From assembly GCF_028389875.1 (NCBI RefSeq), contig NC_084671.1, forward strand, positions 1,620,501-1,684,500: a stretch of DNA of 64,000 nt, read 5' to 3'. Shown piece by piece: positions 27,401-41,700 of the stretch. This stretch comes from Rhea pennata (taxonomy: Eukaryota > Chordata > Aves > Rheiformes > Rheidae). The translations under genes were made by a program, and so were the position numbers. The notes under the pieces were generated by a model. The model did no database searches and was not told where the DNA came from. It saw only the letters and a list, made by a program, of their open reading frames with translations. The number at the start of each line of letters is the position of its first letter. Within the stretch, counting starts at the first letter, position 1.

Positions 27401-29106
27401 GCAAATACTATGCATAACTAGGTTCTCAAGCTATAGGAAAAAAGGTGGAATACTACAGGTCAATATAGCTACTATTTATTTAAATCAACTCAAAATAGAG
27501 CACACATCCTTAACCCCTAAGGAGACTACACACACATTTTACAAATTTAATACCATTGCCTCAAGTTAAAAAAAAAAAAATGCAAGGGTATTAATTACCA
27601 TCTTCCTGACTCAGTATTGCTTCTATCTGAAGATCAGATATGTCAAAGTATAAAAAGCCACGAGCATGTTTTAAATCAACTTTTATCTCCAGCATTAGCT
27701 TTAAATGGACTGACCTGTGGTAAGTAGTCAGAAAACTGACTCCCATGCTAAAATGCATTTGGAGAAACTATATCAACTTCAGTTGTTACACCCCACATCT
27801 GCACAGATAGTAATTGATTGTATTTCCTCACCCTGCCAAATTCTGCCTTGCAAGAGAAGCTATGAAAGAAACTCATTTTTCTTTACAATGAAAAAGAAAA
27901 TCCATGCTCAACTATGCCAACACAGGCATGCCCATTTTCATTTCTTATTTCTGTCTTGATTAATATAGGACTTTAAAAGATAATCTCTGATATAGAAATT
28001 CAATTTAATTTTGCTTCCAGTTCTTGCATGTCTGAGTAGATCTGTAATCAGTGTAATCGCTTTGCCGCACTGTCTCATACATGTGGAATGAGGGTCCTGA
28101 ACATAGCTTTCCTCATTGCAAACAGTAACTGAATTAAAATCTTATCAAAACAAATATAAATGAGAGTTGGTTCAAGAATAAAACCAACATAACATGCTTC
28201 TGGGAGAATTCTGACTGCTCTCAGTGCTTTTTATTCTTTTTATGAATGAAATGTTTTGTTCTTTTACTGTTTAATATTACTTAAGATAAGAATGGAAAAT
28301 TAATGAAGAAAATCCTGACAAAAACATGTTAGGCTACAAAAAAGCATTTCTTACTAGGAGGATTTATAATTATATAAGCGCTAAAGCTTACACAGAAGTT
28401 TTGTAAAATATCTCGCTACTGCTAGGGACAGAAACAGAGACTCAGACTGTGTTTTTGGAAAGAATGATGCAGGCACATAAATCCCGGAATCTGATCTGCC
28501 ATGTGATCACCCTGATCCCGCATCCTGCAAAGGGCGAGATGTAAGAATCCCCGTCCTCATGCCGTTTTCTGCTGGCTGCCTGTTCTCACATTGGCTGTTG
28601 CATGCCCAGTTTTCCTCTGTGCTGCTTATGCCATGGGGTGCACTTGGGGAAGCAGGGGCACGCCTAGAAATTCTGCAGAGTAAGTAAAGTAAACCAGAAC
28701 AAATGCCTTTAAAACTAACACTGTTCAATATATTTACTTCTGTGTTTCAAACATTCTAATGCTTAAAGTTAATGCCCCCTCCATCTTGTTGTCCATATAT
28801 AAATGACTCTTTTGGCTGTTGTTTCATTTCCTATTTGATATATCAGTGATGAATCTGATTCTATAAAAACCAAAAACTCAACTTAGTCAATAAGGAAGAA
28901 TGGAAGAAACAAACTTTCTACCAAATCTTTTCAACTCTTTGCAGTGCATTTCTATCAGAATATATGTTCCTCTGTGAATACAGAATAGAATATTTTATAC
29001 TGTTGTTAAAAGCAGGGGCAGTAAATATTCCAGCAAATAATCATATAAAGATAACCAGAAATCTTTTTGGCTTCTGAATAAACAAAACCTGACATAATAA
29101 AAATAG

Positions 29107-29124
29107 TTTTTTTTTTTTTTTTTT
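29107..29124. repeat. Poly(T) tract, 18 bases
   Basis: Uninterrupted run of 18 T residues; no retrotransposon body recognised beside it. Confidence 0.9.
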
Positions 29125-29980
29125 GCTATTACCTGCTCTCTCTGCAGGTCCTTGAATAGATTTATAATTTATGCAGTCTTTCAGAAATTAAAAAGAAAGT
29201 AATTTAGGTCTGCTAAGTGAGGATGTGAACCATTTGCCTTTACTGAGCTAAAATAACTGCTTATTCCCTCCTCTGATTTTTTTGCAAGGCAATAAATGTA
29301 TGCATTAGACGAGAAGGAGTGAAAACATCTTTCAGCATTCCTAACACATTTTTGCTTTTAAAACATAGCAAGATATACCAGAAAAGTAGGGATCCTTAGT
29401 GAAGAAAACATACAAAGTTGTTCTTTCAGTTAATCTATACCTGCTTACAATTAGGATAGAATATAGCTGAAAAGGAAATTTTTAGAAGAAAAGAATCCAT
29501 TTTCAATTGCTATTGAAATTACAGGAAACAAAATACTATGGAAGTTAGGAATCTCTGTTAAAAGCTTTTTTTCTTTCGAGAGAGAAGAACTTGAAGTGAA
29601 TAACATCTTTGTTTGGCTTTGTTTCCTGCTAACTGATGTCTGAGCTTCTGAAATAAAAAGAGTATAAAATAACGAATGGAAATATTATCACTCGTATCAT
29701 TCTCAGTGCACTGGCTTTTCGCTTCATAAAGCGCACTTACTCTTCTGCAAGAGAGATAAATATCACTCCTTTCAGCGAATGTATAATCTTAATAACATAG
29801 TCAAAAGTTTCCAACAACACTTAGTCATGCATGCAATCTACCCCTCCTCCCCAACACACTGTCCTAGAGAAATCTTGGCCCTTGCCATCTGATTGACTGT
29901 TCAGGAATCAAGAAAGGACTTATCTATAAAAGTCATTATTTGTCAGTTCCCCAGCAGTCAATTATTGTGTTCTGGATTAG

Positions 29981-30008
29981 GAAAAAAAAAAGAAAGAAAG
30001 AAAGAAAA
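29981..30008. repeat. Poly(A)/(GAAA)n microsatellite
   Basis: A10 followed by repeated GAAA units. Confidence 0.9.
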
Positions 30009-33000
30009 CACCCCCCAAAAACAGAAGACATAGCCATACTACCAAATGATGAAATTTCGTTCAGCAACTTGAGAAGATGTTGAAGAAGCACTAGCAAAGA
30101 GAAAACATTCAAAATAACAGGTACCTTCCTCTGAGAGCTTAAAAAAAAAACTGGCTGAGACAGATGCCCCAGTAGTTCATTTCTGAATTCTCAATAATTT
30201 AGAAAATTGCACTGGGCTGAAAGAAAATGAATACTTGCCAATATTTAAAAGAGTAAATGCAGCAATACAGATAGCCTCGACCTAAGAGATTGATATAAAA
30301 ATCAGGCAAAATAATGCAAATTATTTATTAAGGTAGAAATTTCCCTTACAAAGAAAGTATTAAAAGGAAAAAAAAATGGTAGACATAATGGGTCTCCAAA
30401 CAAACAGACATTTCTAGTGTCATATTGCAGGCAAAAAGATCAAATGCCCTCACACATTATATTTATAAATTCAATCTGGTGCAAATCACATTATCTCTAT
30501 GCATTCCACTGAAATAACTGTTCCTGACATACTGCAACTGGTTCTGGCGTGTGTAGTTCTTGAAAGATGCTGAAAACCTGATGGCTTTCACAGAAGACCT
30601 CCAGGAACGAATAAAAAATTTTAAAAAGACTCCAGGGGTTTGATTCAAGGAAGATGTCAAAGAAAAGGCTATAACTTCATGTTTATGTGAAAGAAATATG
30701 GTAAGAGAGACTCTTCAACTGAGTAAATCGATAAAATACGATCCTGTGCTGGAAGCTAAAGCTAGATGAATATAGACTAAAAATGTTTGTTTAAGCACTG
30801 TGAATAATAAGCATTGGAACAAGTTCAAGTTTGCAATGGATTCTCCACTAATTAAAAAGTTTTCACTAGATGTATTTTCAAAAAGTTGCAGCCTTGCGCA
30901 TACAGAGTTTATTCATTTTGGGTAAGGACTTAAAAATGAATGGCCTGATGAATGTCTAAATTGCAGACTGCTGTTCTGTACTAGATGCCTGTATTATCTA
31001 AAAATCCTAGCTCTATACAACACTGCTCACAATCTAGGTAACAGATGCCCAGAAATATTTAAGGACAGATGTGTCCAGAAAGTGTTTGGATTTCTTGAAA
31101 TAGTCCTTCAAAATTTTATTCAGTACACCAGCCTATTGGAGTAACCATTCTCAGGTCTTTACAGCTGCCATTCCTCCTGCTAACCAGCATCAGGTTTTAG
31201 CTCTGCTATTTAAAGTGTATTACCCTCAATTTACATTTACTCCAACACTGCAATCATTTCTGCAGAATATATTTAAAATGAGACAAGCTGTTTTCTATAA
31301 TTCTGAAAGTATCATCATATTAGACCATGATCAGAGATCAGACTTGTCATGTCATACCAGATCTGGACTCATATTACTAATACTCACTGGTGAGGCTACA
31401 CCATCCTCCAGACATGGAAGGATCAGTGGTTAGGATAGCATATTTCTGGATGTGCCAGGCTATCTTCCTGATAGGATCATCACCACTGGATTGGCAGCAC
31501 ACACTTCCTGGATCACTAAAGCATCCCAAAGAAGTTGCCCATTTTCCTCCAGAAACAGGCAATTACAGAACTGTACCGATTTCAGACTGTCCTGTGGTGG
31601 TCAGTAAGCCTGGCCTCATCATCTGTTAGCCAGTCCACTCTCCTGCATCTGCTTTCTGATGCGAACACAGCATTACCAGTGATTTCTAGAGGCCCAGCTA
31701 TGCCATGGACAGCTGGGCTGCAGTGTGACAGGTTCTCACAGATTCAGCTATCACTTCTTATCCTTAGCACCTGAGTGTATTCTTTATTTTTAACTTTTAG
31801 ATAATTTGGTCTTCATACAACAAATAAAAAAGTCAGGAGGAACAAATTACAATACAAATAGCCACCATAATTATGTTCATATTTTCAAGTTTTCTATACC
31901 AGGGATCAAAATTCCACAGCAGAGAGTTGGTAGTATTTAACCAAAGCATATTGCTTTAAGGTGAAGAAAAATTTATACCTAACGAGACAAATTAATCTAG
32001 TATAGTTTCTTTGAGGAGACATTTTAGTTATACTAGGGATGAATTTAGCCTAGTACTTACAAACGAGACATTGCCTGCAAGAGACAGCTATTGCACACTG
32101 ATTACAACTTTCATCACCAAAGGAATGTACATTAAACGGAAGAAAATGAGGTTCATAAAGTTAAACAAATAGATTAAAAGCTGAGACATGGTAACTATAT
32201 AATAAATAACTTAAAGACACTAAAGTAATTCCAAAATAGATACAAAATTCATTAAAAGGAAGAAAATTACCTGGTAGAGAATGCAGTATAGCTCCTTTAA
32301 AATAAAGAGTTTCTCTCAAACAACTTCACTGGATGGTGATATCTGTCCATCTCTGATTCATCTTAATCTTCTATTTAGCACACAGAAAAAGTATCAGCTT
32401 GTAGTTTGTCAGATAAATATTGTGTTTAACTTTCTGTTTCACTTCTGTCCTTGCCCTGGATTCCTACTGTTTGGAAGCTGTAGCTGTAGCAATATGGATG
32501 ATTTTAAGCAATGCATAAATTGTTTATACAAATAGCCTATCATCTAGGAAAGACACAGAAATTTATCCTGAGATCTCAAGCATCTTTGACATCTACTTAC
32601 AGAACAGTTCCTAATTCTGCAAAGATCTTTATCACAAAACTTAACAGTAAGCATGGAAATAGCCCTAGCAGCTTCTGGAATTAGACATAGGTTCTAATCC
32701 GGTATTAAAGGAGGAACTGGCTTACAGCACTGGGCTTGGACTGGAACCTATGCCACCTGGCAGGAAAACAGAATGCAGGGCACTTCTGGGCAATATTCTT
32801 CACTTCTCTGTTCTGCAAAGGCAATATAGACTCAGCTCCTCTGGGTCTCAAATTCTTCCTTCCAGGGTTCAAATTCTCTCTGCTTCTAGTGAATTAAAAG
32901 AGAGATAGTCAAACAGTAATTTTGTAAGTATGCCTAGTGATCTTGCTTTAATAGAAAAAACTAAATTTAATCAGGATGTATTAAAATTGCAAAAAAGTAT

Positions 33001-34499
33001 CATTGACTTCTACAGTATTTTATGTTATTACTTGTCTTTTATTCTATAATTACAAACATAAAAGCCAGAGGTAATACCTCTTTCACTTAAATCCCTCTCT
33101 AATTCACAAATTTTAAACAGAATGCTTGCTTCCAGTCTTTAAAATACTCTATCACATCTTCAAGCTTCGCTACACAGAGGCAGCTGGTAACACTGGCATC
33201 TTAATGCTCCCATGCTCACAATTCGTGATTTCCTGCATGCTTCATGCATTGAAAGCATACATATATTTAAGGACCCAAACCAATTTCTCGCTTCAAATTA
33301 TCAGAATTAAGGTTTTGTAGACTGAAAAGCTAACAGCATCAGCTCTGCGCATAGATCTAAAATAGCGTTTGTCAGTTTTCCCTGTCCAGGCTCACAAACT
33401 GCACTAAAGATTATTCAAGAACAGAAGTCAAAGGCAATTGACATAAGTACTTTTCACCTTCTACTTGCACTAAATAATGAGTTCTTGGAACACTGAGTAT
33501 CCGCAGTCAAGATCTTAAAGGCTCAGCATATTCTACCACTAACGCACTGTGTTTGGCACACACTGATACTATACCACTAAAATGGAAGTGATGCAAGCAA
33601 AATGCCATTTGAATCTCTCAGCGAGAGTAGAAAAACCACGAAGCTAGATCTTCCTTCAGCCTGGAAATTCTGCCAAAAGACAGTTTCACTACTCAAATAT
33701 CAGTTTCACACAAAGAGCAGTTCCCCTCTGAACTGTGACTTCCCCTCAATTTTAGATATTATTAGATAATTAAATGAGACCACTGTACTTATCTATTTTG
33801 ACCTCCTGTATATGCTATACAGTTTCTCTAAATTAAATTGCATTAAAACTAGAAACATCCTTTAAGTAAAGACTAGATAGCTTTCTTGTGTCCTGTGATT
33901 GAGATTCCACCATTTGCTTAATTACAAGGCATTTTTAATTGCAATTATTTCTAAAAAATTTCTAAGTTCTACTAACACAAATAAATGTACCTGGATATAG
34001 TGTGAATATCTATGACATGCAATGTTCAGCAGAGCAGATCGCAGCCTTTGCACATTCACTCTCACACTTGGAAACCCCCTCTAGCAACTGCAGTCAGCAC
34101 ATAAGCTACAGACTGAGAGTTGAACACTGAAAACATCCATTTCTCAGGAAGTACTAGCCTAAATTCTGCCACTGCAGAGGCACAGGGCTTCCAAACTTTC
34201 CGAAAGATAGAAAAGGATTGGACCACTCCTTCCAAATGTATCACAAGTATTAAGCAAGAAATTTAGACACAAAGTTTAAATGGGTGAAGCCAGTATCTAG
34301 TTCTGTTCCTCCATGAAAAAAATGGTTTTTAGTTAGAAAATACACTGTTTCCCCCTAAATGATCCAAACAGCAGACAGTTGCATCTGTGAGACCCCTACT
34401 GAAACACAACTCCTGTTTCTACTACATAATACAGACAACTCTGGTAACTTCTTAGGAAGAAACTGCAGTAAAGAACGACATTGACCTACTGTGCCATCA

Positions 34500-36686
34500 C
34501 ACAAGTATGTTTTTAATGCCAGACAGCACCATGCAAAAAATTACTTAGACACCTCCCAGTGTGAACACATCCCCCTTCTCCTGCCATGTAGTTGCTATGA
34601 TTATGCAAGATCAATGCGCTTTATTATTTTGCATTCACATTGGCTTAGGCACAATGCTGATGCATTGCCCTTCATCTCCAGCGAGTACTTCTGCCAGGAG
34701 CTGCACGGTGTCATGCAGACAGCCCAGATAGTCTAGGACATTGGCGAGGAACTCTACCTGGCAGTGTGCCCGTGTGCCACAAAAGTATTTCCCTTCTATT
34801 GACTTCACAGAACTGGGTCATTAGGAATATTCATTGCAGGCTGCTTCCCCAACGGCCTGGGAGCTGAGGCAGGATTAGCCCACAACCATTGCTGCAAATG
34901 CTAACAGAGATGCAGCAAAAACTGCAGCAGGGCAGTGAGCAGAGAGGTTCCTAGGGCTGGCACTGAACAGCAACACGGAATAGCAGTTATAGACGATGTT
35001 ACTGGATATCATCTATTCCTATGTGTTAACTATGCTTGTAATATGTGTTGATTTGTTTCCCTCTAAATTGGAGATAACGAAATAAAATGTCTTCGTATAA
35101 TCTTTTTCTGAAATTGACCATAAATAACATAAATCTAACAAAAAATGCATTTCTATCATGTAAACTTAAGGCTGAAAATAGCAAAGACACTACAAAGTAT
35201 GCTAGTGCAGGAAATTTTTTTCCCGAAGGGAAGAAAAAAGTCGTAAATATACTTCTGTCATTTCTAACTGGGAAAGACCAGACAGTTACAGAGATATTCA
35301 CTAAACAGGGCTTCTTATCCATAAAAGACGATGACCTCAGCTGAAAATTTCTAGTTAAGAAGCACCATCATCACTTGGAATGAGAGAATTTTTCCCTTTC
35401 TAAAGGTTTACTGTAAGCTCATGACATGAGAGATGTCTGCAGTCACCAACTACTATTAATTCAACTGTAATTACATTTACTATAGCTTCAGTAAACACGT
35501 AGCCAGGTGCTTAAAAATCTATTTTAATGATATCTCCAAGAATAATAATACTCTGCATTACAAAAGAAAGAGGTAAAAGGTACATGTCGTTTACATATAA
35601 GAAAAAACTTACTCACAGTGAAGGCAAAGCATATCTTAAAATCAAAATAAAGCTATGTTGCTCCCTACAGGGAAGCCTCTGGTATTTTGGAGATTACTCA
35701 CTCATTTCACTTTTAATATTCACAGAAAAAGATGTGAAGATAGACAGTCAAGTAGTTACACTACCACATCAGCTTTAAATATTCCACTGTCAACAATTTA
35801 GCAGTAAAATTACAAACATATAGAAAACAACTCTGCTACTGTATTGAAGCTACAAACACAATCAAAAATACATAACAAAATGTGCAGCAATGAAGTGTTT
35901 TCCACTCATAAATGTAGAATTATTCCCACATTTCTTTTCATTCCACTCTGTCCCCAAATGAGCATTCAACATGTTGACAGAAAAAGACAACTATCATTAT
36001 AGTCCATTAAGTGGGTGGAAGATAAACCTACACACTACTTACAAATTTCGACTCACCCTAATTCTACAAATTGCTTGCTGTAGAATCATAGTTCACACAC
36101 GGAAACATGTAAAACTAACAATTTAGTACAAGTCAGACTGAAAACAGTTATACTAATGGAGGGTCTTATTCTGAGAATATTGCCCATTGGGCAGAGAATG
36201 AGTTCTATCTCTGTAGTCTAACTCCAAGGAAGATACCAAGAACAGAAAACACTATGCTTAGTAGAATTTGCAAGACAAAGGTCAAAAGTGATTACTAAAA
36301 ATTCTTCTCCAAACAGTAGGACTTTGGGAAAACAGAAAAATATTATTGCATTCTTTGCAATGTTCTGCTCTTGAACACAGATGTGCTTGACTGTTAAAAT
36401 GACATGCGTTACAAATACAAAATGCTACAAATACTTACTGCACACAAATAATCCCCAGACTAGTTCACTTTACAACTTCTAACTTAAAGTAATACATACC
36501 TAAGAATGGAGCACAGTTTCTATTTACATAAGCTTTGACAGTAAAGAACACACTAAATCATGATCAAATCACTAGCATAAAATTGTATTTCTAAATAATT
36601 TAAATTCTCAAAACAGTGTTTTTTGCTAAAAATCCTTCATTTCAATGAAATATTTTGTAAACATTGAAGATGTACATTTATACAAT
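34500..36686 (-). other. PLCH1: Presumed PLCH1 3' UTR, end not determined
   Basis: The DNA directly after the TAG at 36687-36689 must include the 3' UTR, but no poly(A) site can be fixed from sequence alone. On the minus strand there are ATTAAA variants at about 35712-35717 and 35523-35528 and a canonical AATAAA at 34620-34625. Which, if any, is used is unknown; the stated lower limit is only the zone examined. Confidence 0.3.
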
Positions 36687-38785
36687 CTACAGTCTCAGCA
36701 GGAAATATATTTCTGGCTTATCATCACTACTGGATTCCAATTGCACAACAGAATCATGTGCATACAGCTGATCTCCACACCTATAGTGCAGAGCAGCACA
36801 TGCACCCTCTGGTATTCCTCGGCTTTCCGAATCTTCCCCAGCAAATCCATTTAGGTACCTGGCTATGTAAGAGCCTGTTGAATGCCTGTTGATAGTGTGA
36901 GGAGATGCTGAAGGCTTGTTCCGAAGAACGACCCCTGCTATGCTACTTGCATTAGAAAATTTTTGCTTGCTGGCTTCCTGTCTCTCCTTGGCACGACTGG
37001 CTATATTCCGTACTCTACTCTGGCTTCTGGATGACAGTTTTCTGACCAGTGCCTTTGGGCAGTCATCATCAATCTGCCTGGAGTACAATGTTTGACAGCT
37101 GTCATCCTGGTCCAGGGACACCAATTTTCTCAGCTGTTCTGTCAGAGCATCTGTGGAATGTGGTCTCATATTCTTCATAGCAGCGAGTTTCTTGTCTCTC
37201 ATGCCAGATGTGATAAAGCTTCTACTTATGTACTGGTACTTACTTTCAAAATTGCAGGAAATATCCTCTGATGTTAAGTCACCAAGACTCTTGGATTTGC
37301 AAGGACTAGTCTGTTTGATGACTGTAGAAGGTGGGAAAGGCAAAGCATTCTTCAGTCCAGGCAAGTGTACATTAAGTTGGGATCCCTGGGAGGTATACAT
37401 TTCATCTTTTTGCATATCTGATATCTGATGATAATGACGTAAAAAGCCAAGGTTTCCGTATGTTGGGAAAGGGAACTGACACCTTGCAGTCCTGAAGTTA
37501 TTTGAGCAATCCAGGGCAGCAACACAGAGCTCCTCAACAGTTGCATTATTCCCAGAGCTCCTCTCACGACTGTGCCCGACGTCCTGCTTTTGCCTTAGTT
37601 TCAAAGGGGAAGCCATCTGGCTCATATCTTCTCTTTTGTATTCACATGCAGTTACCAGCAGATCTTGAGAATCTCCATCTACTTCTACAAGACTGCTGCT
37701 TTCTGAATTTTCACAAGTGGAAGGGTCAACTAGCGCATCCTCAAAGATGAGGCTATCGGAAGCAAAAGAACCGGCAGATTCAAGGGCTTCCCAACTTGTA
37801 CCACATTTTGTTTTGGGATTTGCATTTAGCAAAGAGAGAGGTGAAGTACAAGCAGAAGACAGCAAGTTATTTTCCATATTGTTCAACTTTTTTGTGCAAA
37901 CTAATTCACTGTGGGTATTACATTCAGAAGTTGGTGTAAGAGATGCCTCATGGATAATCGTGCACACAGAATATTCAGTAGTCTCTGGGCTGGAGAACAC
38001 AGTAGTATTTGGAGTTGAGAATAAAGGGGATTTTTTGGTAGTCAAGTTGCTCTTACATGGAGTGTTAACATCTGCAGTAAGCATATGCGGATTTGCAGAC
38101 ATCACACTGAAGGTCTGGCTGCTAGCTCCATGGAGACTTGAGACTACAGTGAGATTAGTTTGGTCATTTGTGGCATCAAACTGTCCAATCAGTGCTGAGA
38201 CAGAGCTATCCATCTCACTCTCATTCATTAAAGAAACTTCGTCTATAAGACGAGAAATGTCACTGTCTTGCATGGTTGAAGTGGAGTGTAAACCAAGAAG
38301 ATCAGAGCAGATGGTAGAAGAAATATCTGTCAGCATGAAAGCTGCTGTGGTGCTTTTCTTGATGATGTCGTATTTATGATTTTCAATATCCTCTACTTTC
38401 TGAGAAAGGGAAGTTCCCACCAGTGTTATTTTCTCCTCTGTAGACACTTTTGTGTCATCTTCCCTTTTATGGTCTGCACAATTTTCATCTTTTGTTTTTT
38501 CTATGACAAGTTCAAAACCAGAGTCCCGTATTAGAGGGACAGTTTCACCAGAAAGATGATTTTCCTGACACCCTGCAAGGTGATCTGTTTCAGCTACCCC
38601 ATGTGCAAAAGCTACATGTTTTTCCTGTAGGGGTGCTATTAGAGAAGGGTCAGTTTTAGTCTCCATCTGGGGATTCTCTTTTTTAAAGACAGATGCCAAA
38701 TGAGAAGTAGTTGTGTTTTTCTCAGAATATGTAAAACCAGATTCTTTCAAGTTTGCTTCCTTCTTACTTGTAGCATCACTGTTGG
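36687..38785 (-). CDS. PLCH1: PLCH1 terminal coding exon: long C-terminal tail
   Basis: 2099 bp encoding residues 616-1313 and a TAG at 36687-36689. The acceptor is ATTTCATTTAG|CC; the open frame continues 94 bp into the intron, so the ATG at its 5' end is not a real start. The tail is Ser/Thr-rich and probably disordered, with conserved islands: [52 protein letters not shown] (here [15 protein letters not shown]), [20 protein letters not shown], and [15 protein letters not shown]. It ends [14 protein letters not shown]. The terminal hydrophobic Leu could serve as a PDZ ligand (inference). Confidence 0.95.
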
Positions 38786-41700
38786 CTAAATGAAATAAGA
38801 AACATATTAGTTGCACTCTATTTTGTTTTGTGTTTATTAACAAGTATTTTGTCCTTAGACAGACAAATGGAGAATGCAAAATTAAGTACAGTTGTGACAG
38901 AACTCAATTATGGGGTTGTGCAGGTTTAATAGAAATTATCTGAGTGGTATGAATAAATGGGAAAATAGAGCTGCAGGCACTTCACTGAAGCTTCCTTTGA
39001 ATGTCTATTACATCAAGCACATGATGTAATATTTGTCGCAAATAATGTTAATGAGGTACCATATCATAATTTGCATGTGATATTACCTTCAGTTGTGTTC
39101 CTATTCAGATTTGTACTATAAAGAAGCATGGCAATAAAGACAGAACAAAACAGCTCTGTTAAAAAGCATACTTTGAAACAAGATGCATGCCTAAAAGACC
39201 TCTGAGTAAAAAGCATCAAGTAGATGGACCCCAGACATATTGTTCTTTGCATAGTTATTGTAAATTGTTACTGTTTAGAGATTTAATTTTTGATCTACCA
39301 ACATACTGCATTCATATGAGAACAAGATTTTGAATCCCATTAAAAAAATTCATTAGACACATTTTATTCTTCCAATTATATTGCTTCTTTTTACATGTCA
39401 AATCCTAGCTCCATGACTCACTCCTGGCTTTGGTAGGTAATTTACACCTTTTTAATTAAGCAAGGACCAAAGAAGTAAATTTGACATAAGCTATACTGTT
39501 CCTAACATTCACTAGGAATCAGGCACCCTAGAAGGGAAAAAGAGAAGCCCTGATCATTCACAAACAGTGCATGAGCAGTCCGTGGTACAGTAGGAGTTAT
39601 TTTTAATGAAAACGGCATGCAGGACTGATCTCCAAATTATGGGGAAAAAAAAGTTCCTCAAGCTTTCCAGTGCATCTACAGTGGATTTACACAGCTCCTA
39701 TATAAGAATGGAACAGATAAAAATTTCTTTGATTTGTAGATTTCTTTCTAAGAGAATAGAGGAGGAAATGGAAGGCACATTTCCCACTTGGCGTAATTCC
39801 AATTAATACTCTAGATAAATTTAGCCATAGCATTAGCAACAAAGGTCTTTATTGGATAGCCTTCCCTCTTCATTCTTCACTGCATTCTGCCATAAAGAAC
39901 TTGTCCTCTGACAAGTTGCTCTCTAGAGTTGAAGTCTCCTCTCAATCTGAAATATTTAGGCTTAATTTCCTTCCTGAAAATATGCAAGTCTATTCCTACA
40001 TGGCACAAGGTTCTGCCATATCTTTTCTCATTCTAATTCAAGGTAAGCACTTCCACAGAAAAGGGCTCAGGTTGCTTTTCTCTGTGTCTACCACTAAGAC
40101 ATATCCCTGAAGCACAGAGAAAGGAGAAGGTCTCCTGGGTACAGAAGAGGCCTGTCTGGAATTTTATCTTCTTCACTTCTCATTTCTAAGTGTCTAAGGT
40201 GGCATGTCCTTCTCCGTATGGGTTATGGAGCAAGCTCTACTTACACCAGCTCAAACAGTCTGGTTCTAGTCTTCGTGCATTTAGAAGGTGCAGCATTTAT
40301 TTCCTGAGGTAGCTTTTTACATCATGTCATCAGAGCCTATGTTTTCTGCAAAGGTTTTTCTGCTATCAGTAAATACTTGTGACCTCCAAGACAAAGGTTT
40401 AAATTTCTTCTAAATGAATTTTCTGCATTTGTCTCCAGCATCTTTAGGAAGAAATCTGTCAGAAATGATCACATACATTGCTAAGAATGGCTGAGCTGCA
40501 TCTGCTTCATACACTTATTGGGAAAAAATGTTTGAATTTCAAATATAGCATTTTCAGAGTTAACTTCATTACTAGGAATATCTTTTTTCCTGTCTATAGT
40601 TTCTTTTCGGGGTGGTAGAAATATTTTTGTTTAATTTTGCTTGCTGCTTCTTCTAAGCAGCTTTTAAGTGGTGATATCCAGATTATCTGTTACTTCAAAG
40701 CTACAAATATGGGGCTGTAGAGCAAAGGACGGCTTACTAACTCATTCTTCTCTGTGCCAGGACAGCATTGTAACTATTTTAGTTTCAGCTGGCTGCTATG
40801 GTTAGCAAAAGCCACTGATTAAACAGCTGAGACTATCTAGAGCACAGCAACAAGTCATCCCCCCCCCCCCCCATATTCCACCCAAGACAAGTTCTCCATG
40901 TGCTCTCTCTACTGTATCAAGGACAGATGGGCAGCTCTTCTGCCTCCCCTGCTGGGGAAGAGCCCTATGAGGACAAACTCTGGAAACTTTGTGCTGTCAG
41001 AATCAAACTGAATCGAAGGACATGGCCAAACCCTCAGTCTCATGGGAACAGCTTGTATGAACACATATGCTTTTCCTCCACAAAAAAAACAAAATCAAAC
41101 AAACAAGAAAAGCAAGGTCAAACTAGCCTACCAACCAACCAATCAACAAAACCCACTACCACCACCAGCCTGAATGATCTAGACTCAGGATAGAGACAAA
41201 AGGTCTAATGAATTACAGACATCATATTCACAGCTTAATAGACTTATTTAAATACTCCATTAAATCAGATATTAGGCAGGTCATCGTTACACAACGCAGC
41301 TTTGCTGTAGTCATTGGAGTGACTGCAAGGTTTTGTATTTCCAAACCCAGACTAGTGCTGCTAAAGATACTCAGAAAAAAGTTATTTTAAAAATTAAATT
41401 GTTTTGTGTATAAACAATACAAGACTAAGATTTTATCCTAACTAATCCTTTTTGTATAATCAAGGTATTTAATCTGATTACTTTATAAGGACAAAGTCAA
41501 GACTCCTAGATATAAAGCTGGATCTACTTTTGCCCCTTTTACCCCTGTTTGCAAAGTCTGTCAGCCTTTACAAACATTGCTTCCAAAACACATGCTGCGT
41601 GCTTTTCTCCGCCCTTAAAAAGGAAGGTGAAAAAAAAACACAATGCCAGCAGCAATGTTTTCCTGAGTAAATGGACATTAACAAACCAGAGATTGGTGAA

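Larger units (their letters stand above)
24434..34499. other. Region downstream of PLCH1, no gene recognised
   Basis: AT-rich DNA. All open frames are short, lack family matches and lack consistent splice partners. It holds a poly(T) run (29107-29124) and a (GAAA)n tract (29981-30008). A slightly GC-richer patch around 31380-31770 was examined in all frames without identification. Confidence 0.65.

Noticed and set aside
1..36686. CRISPR arrays, bacterial operons, tRNA or rRNA genes
   Set aside because: None seen; the sequence is vertebrate nuclear DNA.
37717..38379. 220-codon open frame on the plus strand
   Set aside because: Lies wholly antisense to the terminal PLCH1 coding exon; a shadow of its codon usage.
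38786..38879. ATG at the 5' end of the 730-codon open frame as a start of an independent gene
   Set aside because: The first 94 bases are intron: a good acceptor (ATTTCATTTAG) at 38786-38787 joins the frame in phase to the preceding PLCH1 exon.
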